Below, one piece after another: positions 1 through 8,317 of a DNA stretch of 64,000 nucleotides. The stretch is from Polyangiaceae bacterium (GTDB lineage: Bacteria > Myxococcota_A > Polyangia > Polyangiales > Polyangiaceae): assembly GCA_016719945.1 (NCBI GenBank), contig JADJYE010000031.1, positions 62,001 to 126,000 on the forward strand, in the 5' to 3' direction. The position numbers and the translations under genes were made by a program. Below the pieces are notes generated by a model, which saw only the letters and a list, made by a program, of their open reading frames with translations, was not told the origin of the DNA and searched no databases. Within the stretch, counting starts at the first letter, position 1. Each line of letters opens with the position of its first letter.

Positions 1-138
1 CGGCTCTTGGGCGGCCGCGAGCTTCGCCTCACCCGGCTCGAGCGAGAAGGTCGCCTTGCAGACGATGGTGACGAGCCAGGTCGCGGGGCGGGGTTGCCAC
101 AGCAGCGTCGAGTAAGGCAGCTCGCCTCGTGCGTCCAT
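1..138 (-). CDS. DUF2169 domain protein, N-terminal fragment (cut by window edge)
   Basis: An open frame runs leftward off the window from an ATG at 138 with no stop in 46 codons. The translation begins MDARGELPYSTLLWQPRP and continues with TIVCKATFSLEPGE. This beta-strand pattern opens the DUF2169 family, which is found in T6SS and VgrG neighbourhoods. A full-length family member lies at 15749-18631 in this window, with the comparable stretch TIIAKVTYEVVPGE. The hairpin at 201-221 separates it from the upstream lipoprotein gene. The role of DUF2169 proteins is not firmly established; an adaptor role for T6SS spike cargo is inferred from context. Only the N-terminus is visible, so domain architecture is unknown. 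Confidence 0.6.
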   Translation of the reverse strand, partial: MDARGELPYSTLLWQPRPATWLVTIVCKATFSLEPGEAKLAAAQEP

Positions 139-200
139 GCGAGGGTAGGACGATACACCAGCCGCCTGCCAGGTGCTCGCGTGCCCACGTCCGACGAAGA

Positions 201-221
201 AGCCCGCCGCTAGGGCGGGCT
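201..221 (-). terminator. Hairpin after small lipoprotein gene
   Basis: AGCCCGCC at 201-208 pairs with GGCGGGCT at 214-221 across a short loop. It lies 21 bases past the stop of the lipoprotein gene and before the start of the DUF2169 gene. No long U-run follows on the minus strand (only TTCTTCG), so it is a plausible but not textbook intrinsic terminator. Confidence 0.45.
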
Positions 222-241
222 CTTCGACCGTTCGCTCGACC

Positions 242-457
242 CTACTTCGAGGGCGCCTTTTCCGGGGGCGGGTCGCCCGTGTCGGGCGGCGTCGGCGTCG
301 GCGGCTTCGGCTCCGGAGGAGTGGGCGGCGGATCAGGCTTCGGCTGCGGCGCGGCCGCCTCTGCCTGTGCTTGCGTCTGCGTGTCGGCGCCGCCGCAAGC
401 CGCGAGCGTGAGCCCCGACAGCATGATGGCGATGCCCAAAGTTGCGATGACCTTCAT
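242..457 (-). CDS. Small proline-rich lipoprotein
   Basis: The 71-residue product starts MKVIATLGIAIMLSGLTLAAC, a signal peptide with a lipobox (LAAC) at about residue 20. The rest is Ala/Gln-rich and then almost entirely Pro, Glu, Lys and Thr, so the mature protein is probably an extended, unstructured lipid-anchored tail. The ATG at 457 is chosen because AGGAGGC lies 7 bases upstream; a frame 19 codons longer exists but would bury the signal peptide. A sigma54-type promoter motif lies at 510-526, giving a leader of about 42 bases. No family is recognised. It could span the periplasm or bind a surface polymer, but nothing in the sequence shows this. Confidence 0.65.
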   Translation of the reverse strand: MKVIATLGIAIMLSGLTLAACGGADTQTQAQAEAAAPQPKPDPPPTPPEPKPPTPTPPDTGDPPPEKAPSK

Positions 458-509
458 GGCCGTGCCTCCTGCAAACGCGAGGGGTTCTCGCGTGGTCGCT
501 GTCATGAAT

Positions 510-526
510 GGCAACGAACGTGCCGG
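510..526 (-). promoter_or_regulatory. Sigma54-type -24/-12 promoter motif upstream of lipoprotein
   Basis: Read on the minus strand the bases are CCGGCACGTTCGTTGCC. The invariant GG and GC dinucleotides are 10 bases apart, and GGCACG-N4-TTGC matches the sigma54 consensus apart from C in place of the leading T. Transcription would begin near 499, leaving a leader that contains the strong Shine-Dalgarno of the gene starting at 457. It is called by eye only. Confidence 0.45.
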
Positions 527-624
527 TCCGCAAGTCCTCGAATCTGGCTGGTTTCGTGCGTGCTCGCGCGCAATTGACGCGTGCTTTCATGCAGCAATCG
601 CGCGCGACCTCGATCGAACCCCGA

Positions 625-1122
625 TCAGGACTTCGCGTCGGCGATCCCAGGAGCCGGGCTCACGCGCTGAAAGCCCACGCCCAGCACTAGTCCGCCAGCG
701 AGCGAGACGAGCGCACCGTAGCGACATTTCTCGCGGAGCACTCCGCGCGCGATCACGCCTTCGCCCCTGTCCACCTCTACCGCTTGGCCTTCGCGCAAGC
801 CGCCGAAGATCGCGGCTCGCGCCGCGGCGACGCGCAGCGCCTCCGGCGCTGGGCCCGTACGCAGCGTGACCGCGCTCGGGTCCGAGCGCTTGACGTGACC
901 TCGTTCGAACAGCACGTCGATCGCGGCGAGCTCGGCTGCCAGCACGACCCCCGCCCGCGCGCCCCCTCCCGCGGTCGCGACGTCGACGATGGCGCCGATT
1001 CGGAACGGCCCCGCCTCGGGGCTCACGCGCCCACCCAGCCGCGCGCGCGTCGCGTCGACCGTGGGCGGCGAGATCGCGTCCGAGATCCTCGAGCCCCGAG
1101 CGAGAAAGACCTTGCGGGCCAC
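625..1122 (-). CDS. Hypothetical protein with C-terminal membrane segment
   Basis: The 165-residue product starts with GTG three bases after the kinase stop codon, so it is probably co-transcribed with the kinase. It has no cleavable signal peptide (it begins MARKVFLARGSR). The middle is Ala/Val-rich with regular beta-like alternation. One hydrophobic stretch near residues 137-152 (ALVSLAGGLVLGVGF) could be a C-terminal anchor, which would leave the bulk of the protein in the cytoplasm. I recognise no family. Codon use looks like that of its neighbours, which supports a real gene. Being linked to the kinase, it might be a substrate or partner, but that is inference. Confidence 0.5.
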   Translation of the reverse strand: MARKVFLARGSRISDAISPPTVDATRARLGGRVSPEAGPFRIGAIVDVATAGGGARAGVVLAAELAAIDVLFERGHVKRSDPSAVTLRTGPAPEALRVAAARAAIFGGLREGQAVEVDRGEGVIARGVLREKCRYGALVSLAGGLVLGVGFQRVSPAPGIADAKS

Positions 1123-1125
1123 CCC

Positions 1126-2019
1126 TCAGTTCCTCTCCGAGAAGGGGTTGAACGGTCGCTCGGGCGGCGGAGCAGCCGGCGCCGGAGGCGACGCGTGAGC
1201 GGGCGGTGGCTCGCTCGCCTGCGCCTTCGCGGTCGCAGTCCCCTTGGCCTGTGAAGGCGCCTCGGACCGGGAGCGTGCCGACGCGAGCGCCGCCACCGAG
1301 CTCGCCGCTGGGCTCGACGTTGGAGCGCTGGCTGTGGGCTCGCTCGTGGGGGGCGACGGGGTCGCCGCCGCCGAGGTCGTCTCGGCGCCGGCGGGCGAAG
1401 TGGGGATGGGCGCGAGCCGATCGATGCGTCGGTTGATGATCACGCCGAGGCCCTCTCGGGCGAGGACCTGACCGCTCGCCGGAGCGCTCTTGCGGTACGC
1501 GGTCAGAGCCATCGCCACCAACGCGCACGTCGCGATCGCCAGCGCCGCGACGAGCCCTTGGACGACGCGGGTGCGTCGGCTTCGATCGAAGCGAACGGTC
1601 CCGCCGAGCGCGTCGTCGTGCGCGACGGGCGGCGTCGTGCCGACGTCTTGCCGGAGCGCTCCCCTCAAGATCCTCGCGCAGCGCTCCGCGGCGCCGGCGC
1701 TCGAGGACGGTGCGAACGGCTCGAGCGCAGCGGCGAGCGCGGCGACGTCGACGTAGCGCTCGTCGGGCCGCTTGCGGAGCGCGCACGCGACGACGGCGTC
1801 GAGCCCCGCGGGGAGCGCGGTCGGGGCGACCGTGGAGAGCGCCGGAGGCTCGCGCTCGAGCACCTGCGCGGTGATGTTGGAGACGGTGTTCCCGCCGAAG
1901 GCAGGGCGACCCCCGACCAGCTCGTAGAAGATCGTCCCCAGCGACCACACGTCGGCGCGCGCGTCGACCGAGCTCGACGAGCGGATCTGCTCTGGCGACA
2001 TGTACAACGGCGTCCCCAT
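1126..2019 (-). CDS. Ser/Thr kinase, C-terminal part (downstream of an in-frame stop)
   Basis: This is the continuation, in the same frame, of the kinase fragment at 2032-2592. It starts MGTPLYMSPEQIRSS, which is the activation-segment end and P+1 loop of a Hanks-type kinase, and continues through DVWSLGTIFYELVGG (subdomain IX) to the end of the C-lobe. A juxtamembrane region follows, then a membrane helix near residues 132-152 (VVQGLVAALAIATCALVAMAL) and a Ser/Thr/Pro/Ala-rich extracytoplasmic tail. Alone it cannot be a kinase: the P-loop, HRD and DFG motifs are in the other half. The two halves are separated only by a TAG at 2032-2034 and four codons. Treat them as one gene that is interrupted or mis-sequenced. 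Confidence 0.6.
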   Translation of the reverse strand: MGTPLYMSPEQIRSSSSVDARADVWSLGTIFYELVGGRPAFGGNTVSNITAQVLEREPPALSTVAPTALPAGLDAVVACALRKRPDERYVDVAALAAALEPFAPSSSAGAAERCARILRGALRQDVGTTPPVAHDDALGGTVRFDRSRRTRVVQGLVAALAIATCALVAMALTAYRKSAPASGQVLAREGLGVIINRRIDRLAPIPTSPAGAETTSAAATPSPPTSEPTASAPTSSPAASSVAALASARSRSEAPSQAKGTATAKAQASEPPPAHASPPAPAAPPPERPFNPFSERN

Positions 2020-2031
2020 GGCGACGAAGGT

Positions 2032-2592
2032 CTAAGTCTGAACGAGAACGGCCTCGTCCTCGGTACGGACCCCCTTCGCGATGCCGAAATCGAGCACCTT
2101 CAGCAGGGGTGTGCCGTCGGGGCGGGTCGTCACGAACAGGTTCGACGGCTTGAGATCGCGATGCACGATGCCGTGCGCGTGGACCTCTGCCATGCCCTCG
2201 CAGGCCTGCAGCAGGTACGCCGCGGCCTCGTCCACGCTCATCGGCCCGTCCTCGAGCAACATCGAGAGGTCTCGCCCGACGAGCAGCTCCATGACCAGGA
2301 AGGGGCAGCCGTCGTGCTCCCCCGTATCGTAGAGGCGCACGCTGTGCTCGCCGCGCACGCGCGCGGCCGCGCGTCCCTCCTGCGCGAAGCGACCGACCGC
2401 CTCCTCGTGCGAGCGGTAGCGCTCGTGCAGGATCTTCACCGCGACGCGCTGCCCGTGGCCCACGTGACGGGCCTCGACGACGACGCCCATCGCGCCCTGA
2501 CCGATCAGCCGCAGGACCTCATAGCGACCGCCGAGGATATCGCCCACGCGCACCTGCGCGGGCTCGTGCGGACCCTGGGATTCGGCGATCAC
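2032..2592 (-). CDS. Ser/Thr protein kinase, N-terminal part (ends at in-frame amber)
   Basis: It starts with GTG at 2592 and encodes 186 residues of a PknB-like kinase: Gly-rich loop IGQGAMGVVVEARHVG, VAIK-type lysine in RVAVKIL, catalytic HRDLKPSNLF and DFGIAKG. It stops at TAG, 2032-2034, just before the conserved GTPLYMSPEQ block, which is found in the same frame from 2019. The intact protein would be about 489 residues with a C-terminal membrane anchor. The missing residue could be encoded by any codon one change from TAG. With many indel lesions in this window, a sequencing error is as likely as a true nonsense mutation. VanW-like 2614-4110 lies 21 bases upstream on the same strand. Confidence 0.65.
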   Translation of the reverse strand: MIAESQGPHEPAQVRVGDILGGRYEVLRLIGQGAMGVVVEARHVGHGQRVAVKILHERYRSHEEAVGRFAQEGRAAARVRGEHSVRLYDTGEHDGCPFLVMELLVGRDLSMLLEDGPMSVDEAAAYLLQACEGMAEVHAHGIVHRDLKPSNLFVTTRPDGTPLLKVLDFGIAKGVRTEDEAVLVQT

Positions 2593-2613
2593 GAGCCACC
2601 ATCGTAGGAAAAG

Positions 2614-4110
2614 CTAGGCCCCGCCGCCAGTCGCTCCCTCGCGGGCGTCGCTCGCCTCGGCGCTCGCCGGGGCGCTGGGGGCGGCGGGCGGCTCGAGCGG
2701 CGGCAGGGAGTCTTCGGAGACGCCCGGGCCGATCAGGAGGATCTCCTGGGTCGCCGGGTAGATGTCCTTCGTCTCCTCGACAGTCACCAGCCCGCTCGCG
2801 AGGTCTTTCACGGTCTTGAGCTTCTTGATGGAGAGCCCGCGCTTGCCCTTCTGCTTCACGCGGAACTCTCCAGCCGGCAAGAAGGGCGCCTTCTCGAGCT
2901 TACGCGAGTACTTCAGGATGCCGAGCGTCTCGGTCGCGAGGGAGACGTCCACGCGTCGCTCCTTGCCGAGCAGCTCGAAGCGAAGCTTCCCTGCCTCGGC
3001 CTTCGCGCTCACGACCACGGGGAAATCGTAGGGGTTCTTGAGCCGCAGATCGAGCACAGGAAACGACACGGTCGCGTCCATCCCCGGGCGGATGTAGCCG
3101 CTCGGGCGGGAGTGGTTCCGCCGCTCGACGACCTCGAAGCCCCCGAAGAACGCGGCCGCGTACAGCGTGCTCGCGACCTGGCACGAGCCGCCCCCGATGC
3201 CCTCGCGCATCTCTCCCTTGTAGATCTCGGGCGCAGAGTAGAAGCCGTTGTCGACCGAGCGGGGTCCCACGGCCTCGTTGAAGCTCACCGCCTCGTTGGG
3301 CATCAGCACCAACCCATGCAGCAGGCCAGCCGCGCGGCGGATGTTGCCGTCGCGCCCCGCGGGACCTCCGAAGCGGGTTTCGAACGAGGCGACGACGGTC
3401 GCGATGTCGGCACCCTCGACGCTCTGCCGCGTCGCCGCCGGGACGACCCGGAACGGCCCGAGCTCGACCCTCTCTTCGCCCTTGCGCGCCGTGGTGAGCA
3501 CCGCCTCGGCCGCGGCGTACAGGTCGAGGTACGCGCCCTCCTTGTGCTCCGAGACGACGTCGCGGCCCTGCTCGCGATCGACCTTCCGCCGCGCCGGCAC
3601 GGGCGCGACATCCAAGAGCTCCTTCAGAGGCACGAGCCGCTGTGCGAGGGCGTCGATCGGGAGCTCGACGTGAAGCGCGAGATCGTAGCGCCCGCGGCGC
3701 GCGGCGCGGGCCTCGCCGACCCTCGACAGCAGCCCGCCTCGCTGACCGATCGTCGACGCGGCGTTCGCGACGGCCTCGACGTCGATCGTCGCCCCCAGCT
3801 CCCGGAGGGAGACCTCGGCGAGCTCGCGGCTGTCGTAAAGGAGCGTGACCCTGCGATCGAGCAGCTCGCTCGCGCGCTCGTCGGCGACCTGCCGCGGTGG
3901 CTTGCCTGCGGGGACCCGCTGGCCGTCGATCTTCAGACCGGTCGGGCCGAGCCCGGGCGCGGGCAGCTCGGCCTCGAGCGCCGCGCGGGCGCGGGCGTCC
4001 AGGGCGCGGCCACCCAAGGCGAGGCCTGCGGCGATCGCCATCGAACCGAAGAGGAGGGCTGCGCGACGGAGCATCGGTCGTTCGACGAACGCCGCGGGGG
4101 CGCGCGGCAT
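2614..4110 (-). CDS. VanW family protein
   Basis: The 498-residue product has an N-terminal membrane segment (LRRAALLFGSMAIAAGLALGG), so it is probably exported or anchored. It then has a peptidoglycan-binding-like/YoaR-type region (about 60-230) and a VanW domain with the signature GGGSCQVASTLYAAAFF and ERRNHSRP near residues 325-365. It ends with a G5-like beta segment and an acidic Pro/Ala tail. VanW proteins occur in some vancomycin-resistance clusters, but their biochemical function is unknown and most chromosomal members are not resistance genes. ATG 4110 is chosen as the longest start in a plausible N-terminus; ATG 4074 (MLRRAALL) is an alternative. It lies 50 bases downstream of the SH3 gene. 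Confidence 0.75.
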   Translation of the reverse strand: MPRAPAAFVERPMLRRAALLFGSMAIAAGLALGGRALDARARAALEAELPAPGLGPTGLKIDGQRVPAGKPPRQVADERASELLDRRVTLLYDSRELAEVSLRELGATIDVEAVANAASTIGQRGGLLSRVGEARAARRGRYDLALHVELPIDALAQRLVPLKELLDVAPVPARRKVDREQGRDVVSEHKEGAYLDLYAAAEAVLTTARKGEERVELGPFRVVPAATRQSVEGADIATVVASFETRFGGPAGRDGNIRRAAGLLHGLVLMPNEAVSFNEAVGPRSVDNGFYSAPEIYKGEMREGIGGGSCQVASTLYAAAFFGGFEVVERRNHSRPSGYIRPGMDATVSFPVLDLRLKNPYDFPVVVSAKAEAGKLRFELLGKERRVDVSLATETLGILKYSRKLEKAPFLPAGEFRVKQKGKRGLSIKKLKTVKDLASGLVTVEETKDIYPATQEILLIGPGVSEDSLPPLEPPAAPSAPASAEASDAREGATGGGA

Positions 4111-4160
4111 TCTCGGGAGGTTACCCGAGCAGCGCGGCCTCGTCGCCAGGCTCGCGCGGG

Positions 4161-5058
4161 CTACTTGCCGATGGCCTGACGGTAGACCCAGCCCTTCGAT
4201 TTGCCGGACTCGATGCGGAACCAGTCGCCCTTCTGCTCGACCAGCTTCACCCGCGTCCCCTGGGGGAGCCGCGCGACCACCTTCCCCTCGTCCGGCGTCT
4301 CCCGCACGAGCGCCTTCTCCCAGGTGACCGTGGCGCGTCCGAGGCCGGGCTCGTCTTGCGCGCCGGCGTCGCCGGGCGCGCCCGCGTCGGGGGGCGCCTT
4401 CCCAGGCGAGTAGAAGGCTAGGTCGTAGACGAGCGTGTACTTGAGGTGCGTGTGTGGGACCTTCTCGAGCTCGATGCCCTTGAGCTCCTTGTAGGCGCAC
4501 GCGATCACGCCCCTGACCGTGTCGGACGGCAGGCCGCTCTTCTTCTTCTCACCCTCGATGACGAGGTCGTTCTTCTCGAAGTTCAGCGTGAGCTGGAGCG
4601 AGAGGGAGCCGTCGAGGCCGATGACGGCCGGGCAGCGCGCGAGCTCGGCGAGGCGCGGCTTGGCGTGCTTGTCGAAGCTGATCTTCCCGCACTCGTCGAG
4701 CTTGTCGTTCTTCTTGTTGCGACAGCTGTCCACCCTTCCGTCGGCGACGACCACGGTCTGCTTGTTGGTCGGAGCGTCGCCGTTCGCCGTGGGCTCCTCG
4801 TCGGCAGGGGCTTCGGAGCCGGCGGCGACCGCGCTGGCGGGCGGGGGAGCGATGGCGCCTGCGGCGGCCGAGGCCAGCGGCGGCGGGCTGCCTCCGGGGA
4901 CGTCGGGCCCGACGGTCACGCCAGAGGCGCGGCCAGACGATGCCGACGGCGAAGCCTACGACCGCGACGATCCCGACCTTGCTCGTCAGGGCGCGATCCT
5001 GCTGCGCGGTCGGGACCTCGACCGAAACGCCGGACGTCTTGCGAGGGAACAGGGCCAT
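4161..5058 (-). CDS. Membrane-anchored SH3-domain protein (frameshifted)
   Basis: Two frames together make one gene. The first, from ATG 5058, gives MALFPRKTSGVSVEVPT and then a membrane helix (VGIVAVVGFAVGIVWPRL). The second, starting near 4930, gives a Pro/Ala linker, a Cys-containing domain (about residues 100-215) and a C-terminal bacterial SH3-like domain (VVARLPQGTRVKLVEQKGDW ... GWVYR). The frames differ by one base, or two missing bases, near 4925-4945. The second frame also has a GTG at 4919, but starting there would remove the anchor. The role is probably a cell-envelope protein that binds the wall through SH3. The specific function is unknown. It lies between the HMG-CoA reductase and vanW-like genes, all on the minus strand. 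Confidence 0.6.
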
Positions 5059-5110
5059 GGGCCTCGGTGCAACTAGCACAACGCTCCGAACCGGAGCAAT
5101 TTCTGTCGGG

Positions 5111-5126
5111 CCGCCCGCGCGGGCGG
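5111..5126 (-). terminator. GC palindrome after HMG-CoA reductase gene
   Basis: CCGCCCGCGCGGGCGG is a perfect palindrome (six-base stem, GCGC loop) 47 bases past the stop of the HMG-CoA reductase gene and 53 bases before the SH3 gene start. No U-run follows, so termination is only a possibility. Confidence 0.25.
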
Positions 5127-5172
5127 TTCGCGGTCCGACTACGCGCGGGCTCGGCCGCCCATTCCGCGACGC

Positions 5173-6438
5173 CTACCCACGCAGCTTGGCGAGCTCGCGC
5201 TGCGCCGCGGGCAGGGTGATGTCTCGCGCGGCGACGATCGCCTGCGCCACGCCCTCGACCTCGGCCCCCTTCGCGCCGGCTTGCGCGGCGACGCTCCGCG
5301 CGTGGAGCGTCATGTGCCCGCGCTGGATCCCTTCGGTCGCCAGCGCGCGGAGCGCGGCGAGGTTGGAGGCGAGCCCTGCGCACGCCGCGATCATCGCCAG
5401 CTCCCGGGCTGTCTTCACGTCGAGCAGCTCGAGCGCGGCGCGCGCGCCCGGGTGAACCTTGATGGTGCCGCCGACGATGCCGAGCGCCATCGGCAGGGTC
5501 ATCTTTCCTTCGAGGTCGCCGCTCGCGTTCGTGCGCCAGGTAGCCAGGGGGCGATAGACCCCGCTCCTCGACGCGTAAGCGTGCGCGCCTGCTTCGACCG
5601 CCCGCCAGTCGTTGCCGGTCGCGATGACGACGGGGTCGATGCCGTTCATGATGCCCTTGTTGTGCGTGGTCGCCCGATAGGGATCGCGCTCGGCGAAGAT
5701 CGAGGCCTCGACGATCCGATCGCGGACCTCGGGGCCCGCGATGTCGGGCGTCGCGAGGGACGCTGCTGGCGCGGTGCCTCGCACGTGGACGCAGCGGCGC
5801 TCCGCCAGGTTGGTGAGGATGCGCAGGCCGACGCGGCCGCCGCTGATCTCGGCGATCCGCGGCGCGAGCGCCTCGGCCATCGTGTTGACCATGTTGGCGC
5901 CCATCGCGTCGCGGCAGTCGACGTGGAGGTGCACGACGAACAGGCCCTCGCCGCGATCGAAGGCCTCGAGCTCGCGCGCCCCGCCGCCGTGCCGCACGAT
6001 CTCCGGGAAGGCCGCGTTCGCCGCCTCGAGCAGCTCCGCCGAGCGCGCGAGCACCCGCTCCCGCGCGGCCGGATCACGCACGTCCCACAGCTGGATCTGC
6101 GCGGTGGTGATCGGGTCGTCGGCCTCCCCTGTGAAGCCTCCGCCCTCGCGCACCATGCGCGCGGCGTTGCTCATGGCGGCGACGACCGAAGGCTCCTCGA
6201 CGACCATGGGGACGAGGTGGTCCTTACCGTTCAGTCGCAGGTTGAGCCCGACCCCGATCGGCAGCGCATACAGGCCGATGACGTTCTCGATCATCTTGTC
6301 GGCGAGGTCGTGCGTGAGCCCGCGCACGAACGCGGCGTCGAGCGAGGCGCTGTCCACGCCGCGCCGCTTGGCGATCTCGTCACGGCGCTCGTCGAGCGAG
6401 CGCTTGTAGAAGCCGGGGATCCGCGAGTCGGTTGCCAT
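5173..6438 (-). CDS. mvaA: Hydroxymethylglutaryl-CoA reductase, class II
   Basis: The 421-residue product matches class II (Pseudomonas mevalonii-type) HMG-CoA reductase in length and motifs: ENVIGLYALPIGVG (about 51), EEPSVVAA with the catalytic Glu (81-82), DAMGANMVNT (177), THNKGIMNGID with catalytic Lys (261), ATGNDWRA with Asp (277) and GHMTLHARS with His (375). The enzyme interconverts HMG-CoA and mevalonate in the cytoplasm. Class II enzymes can work in mevalonate synthesis or degradation, and the sequence does not decide the direction. Myxobacteria make isoprenoids through mevalonate, so a biosynthetic role is reasonable. No other pathway gene is in the window. ATG 6438 is the only good start. 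Confidence 0.95.
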   Translation of the reverse strand: MATDSRIPGFYKRSLDERRDEIAKRRGVDSASLDAAFVRGLTHDLADKMIENVIGLYALPIGVGLNLRLNGKDHLVPMVVEEPSVVAAMSNAARMVREGGGFTGEADDPITTAQIQLWDVRDPAARERVLARSAELLEAANAAFPEIVRHGGGARELEAFDRGEGLFVVHLHVDCRDAMGANMVNTMAEALAPRIAEISGGRVGLRILTNLAERRCVHVRGTAPAASLATPDIAGPEVRDRIVEASIFAERDPYRATTHNKGIMNGIDPVVIATGNDWRAVEAGAHAYASRSGVYRPLATWRTNASGDLEGKMTLPMALGIVGGTIKVHPGARAALELLDVKTARELAMIAACAGLASNLAALRALATEGIQRGHMTLHARSVAAQAGAKGAEVEGVAQAIVAARDITLPAAQRELAKLRG

Positions 6439-6507
6439 CGCGGGCTCATGGTCAATCCGCGAGCGGGCGTAAACCCCCCCGGGTAGAGCAGCGGCGCGGC
6501 CCGCCGG

Positions 6508-8253
6508 TCAGCGAGGTCGCGCGGAGGCGCGGCTGGATGGCGCGGCGCTCGACCCGGCGCTCGCCGACGCCGGAGCGCTGGCGGTCAGCGTGGCGCTCGG
6601 CGTGAGGCGCGGGGGCTCCGGCCTCGCGGGCTCCTCGCTGAGGGCGGGTCCGGCCGAGCCGGTCGTGCCAGGCGTGTCGGTCGAGAGCCAATACGCGCCG
6701 AGCAGCAGCGCGACGTGGACGAGGGTGCCAACGACGATCGAGGCGGCGACGACGCTGCGTCGGTTCCCGGGCCGCCGGAGCAGCGGGTTCGACAGTGACC
6801 CGGAGTTGTCCGAGAAGGCCAGGTCGGCGCGGTACGGGTTGGGCATCATCCCGCTCGAGACGTCGAAGAACGCGTTGTCGGGCCGCCTCTGGCGCGGCAG
6901 CGGCAACGTCTCGGTCGGCGAGTGTGAAGGGGGCACCTCCGCGAGGCTCGCCTGCACCCGCCTCGCCGCCTCGCGGGCCTCGACGGCGAGCTCGACGGCG
7001 CGCGCGTCCATCCGTGTCGTGGGCGCGAAGTCAGCCTCGTCGCTCGGCGTGAGCTCAGCGACCTGGGGGACCCGAGGCCGGGCGATGGCAGGTTTCGGGC
7101 GCGCCGGCTCCGAGGGCGCGGGGGTCGGCGCGGCAGGCTGGCTCGGACGCGGCGGCGGGGGCCGTGAGGCCGGCGCTGGGGCGGGCTCGTCGGTCGTGTC
7201 GCCGGTGGGCGGCGGCTGCGATGGGGGCCCGGCGCGCAGCAGGATCGGCATCGAGCCATACCCGGCGCGCGCGAGGGCCGGCTGCACGTCGCTGGAGCTG
7301 AGCTTGATGGTGAAGGTGGTCGGCCGCTGCAGCTTCGCGCTGACGGCGCGGCGGGCCTCGTCGACGCTCAGGCGCTCCGTCGTGATGACGTCGGGGTCCG
7401 TCGCCACCGCGCCCGGGTACAGGCGCGAGATCGCGATCAGCGCGTCGGACATCTCGAGCGGTGTCGCGAAGCGATCGTCCGGCGCCACCGCGAGCGCCCG
7501 ATCGAAGAACGCGTCGAGCGCGCGCGGCAGCCCCTCGACGAGCTGCGTCGGCTTCGGCCGCTGGCCGCGCAGGACCTTCTGCCCGATGAGGAAGGGCGAG
7601 TCGGCCTGGAACGGCAGCTCGCCAGTCAGGAGCACGAACGCCACCACGCCGAGCCCCCACACGTCGGTCCTGGCGTCGACCCGCTGGGCTTGAGTCTGCT
7701 CTGGGCTCATGTACGACGGGGATCCGACGCCGACGTTCGTCTTCGTGATCTCGGAGGACGTGTCCTCGAGCGGCTTCGCGATCCCGAAGTCGAGCACCTT
7801 CAGCACCGTCTCGCCCTCGACGCGAGCGAGGAAGAGGTTGCCCGGCTTCACGTCTCGGTGGATGACCCCGGCCTTGTGCGCCGCCGTGAGTCCGCGGGCA
7901 GCGTGGGTCACGATCTGCGCCACCTCGGTGAGCGACCAGTACCGCCGCTGCGAGCGCAGGTACGCGAGGTCGTCGCCCTCGAGCAGCTCCATCACCATGA
8001 AGGGGCCGATCGAGTCGACCCCGTAGTCGAAGATCTGCACGACGTGGGGAGAGCGCAGCTGCCCGAGGGCCCGAGCCTCGCGCTCGAAGCGCGCCCTGAG
8101 CACCTCGTTGGACACCGCGCTCGGAGCGAGGATCTTCACCGCGACGAGGCTGTCGAGGGACAGATGGCGGGCCACCCAGACCTGTCCCATGCCCCCTTCG
8201 CCGAGTAAACGCTCGAGGCGGTAGCGTCCAACGATGACCGTACCGGCGCTCAC
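6508..8253 (-). CDS. Membrane-anchored Ser/Thr protein kinase
   Basis: The 581-residue product is a complete Hanks-type kinase: YRLERLLGEGGMGQVWVAR (Gly-rich loop), VAVKIL (Lys), VIHRDVKPGNLFL (catalytic), KVLDFGIAKPL (DFG) and GSPSYMSPEQ. A long Pro/Ser/Thr-rich linker, a membrane helix near residues 505-530 (VVAASIVVGTLVHVALLLGAYWL) and a short Ala/Ser outer tail follow. GTG 8253 is chosen because the kinase fold begins six residues later; a TTG 18 codons upstream is also open. It lies 64 bases downstream of the FHA-sigma54 activator on the same strand. FHA domains bind phosphothreonine, so this kinase is a natural candidate to modify that regulator or a T6SS component. That link is inferred. 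Confidence 0.9.
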   Translation of the reverse strand: MSAGTVIVGRYRLERLLGEGGMGQVWVARHLSLDSLVAVKILAPSAVSNEVLRARFEREARALGQLRSPHVVQIFDYGVDSIGPFMVMELLEGDDLAYLRSQRRYWSLTEVAQIVTHAARGLTAAHKAGVIHRDVKPGNLFLARVEGETVLKVLDFGIAKPLEDTSSEITKTNVGVGSPSYMSPEQTQAQRVDARTDVWGLGVVAFVLLTGELPFQADSPFLIGQKVLRGQRPKPTQLVEGLPRALDAFFDRALAVAPDDRFATPLEMSDALIAISRLYPGAVATDPDVITTERLSVDEARRAVSAKLQRPTTFTIKLSSSDVQPALARAGYGSMPILLRAGPPSQPPPTGDTTDEPAPAPASRPPPPRPSQPAAPTPAPSEPARPKPAIARPRVPQVAELTPSDEADFAPTTRMDARAVELAVEAREAARRVQASLAEVPPSHSPTETLPLPRQRRPDNAFFDVSSGMMPNPYRADLAFSDNSGSLSNPLLRRPGNRRSVVAASIVVGTLVHVALLLGAYWLSTDTPGTTGSAGPALSEEPARPEPPRLTPSATLTASAPASASAGSSAAPSSRASARPR

Positions 8254-8317
8254 CAACCGCGAGTGAAGCCGAGATCCAGTGCGAGCGCAAATGGGGCGCT
8301 CGCGCAACCCTCGTGGG

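Noticed and set aside
7..869. Plus-strand frames at the left edge
   Set aside because: They overlap the minus-strand DUF2169 start and lipoprotein, which have clear motifs; the products are Arg/Gly-rich shadows.
8253..8307. Upstream TTG start for the Ser/Thr kinase at 6508
   Set aside because: Adds 18 residues of no conserved character; GTG 8253 lies six residues before the kinase fold.
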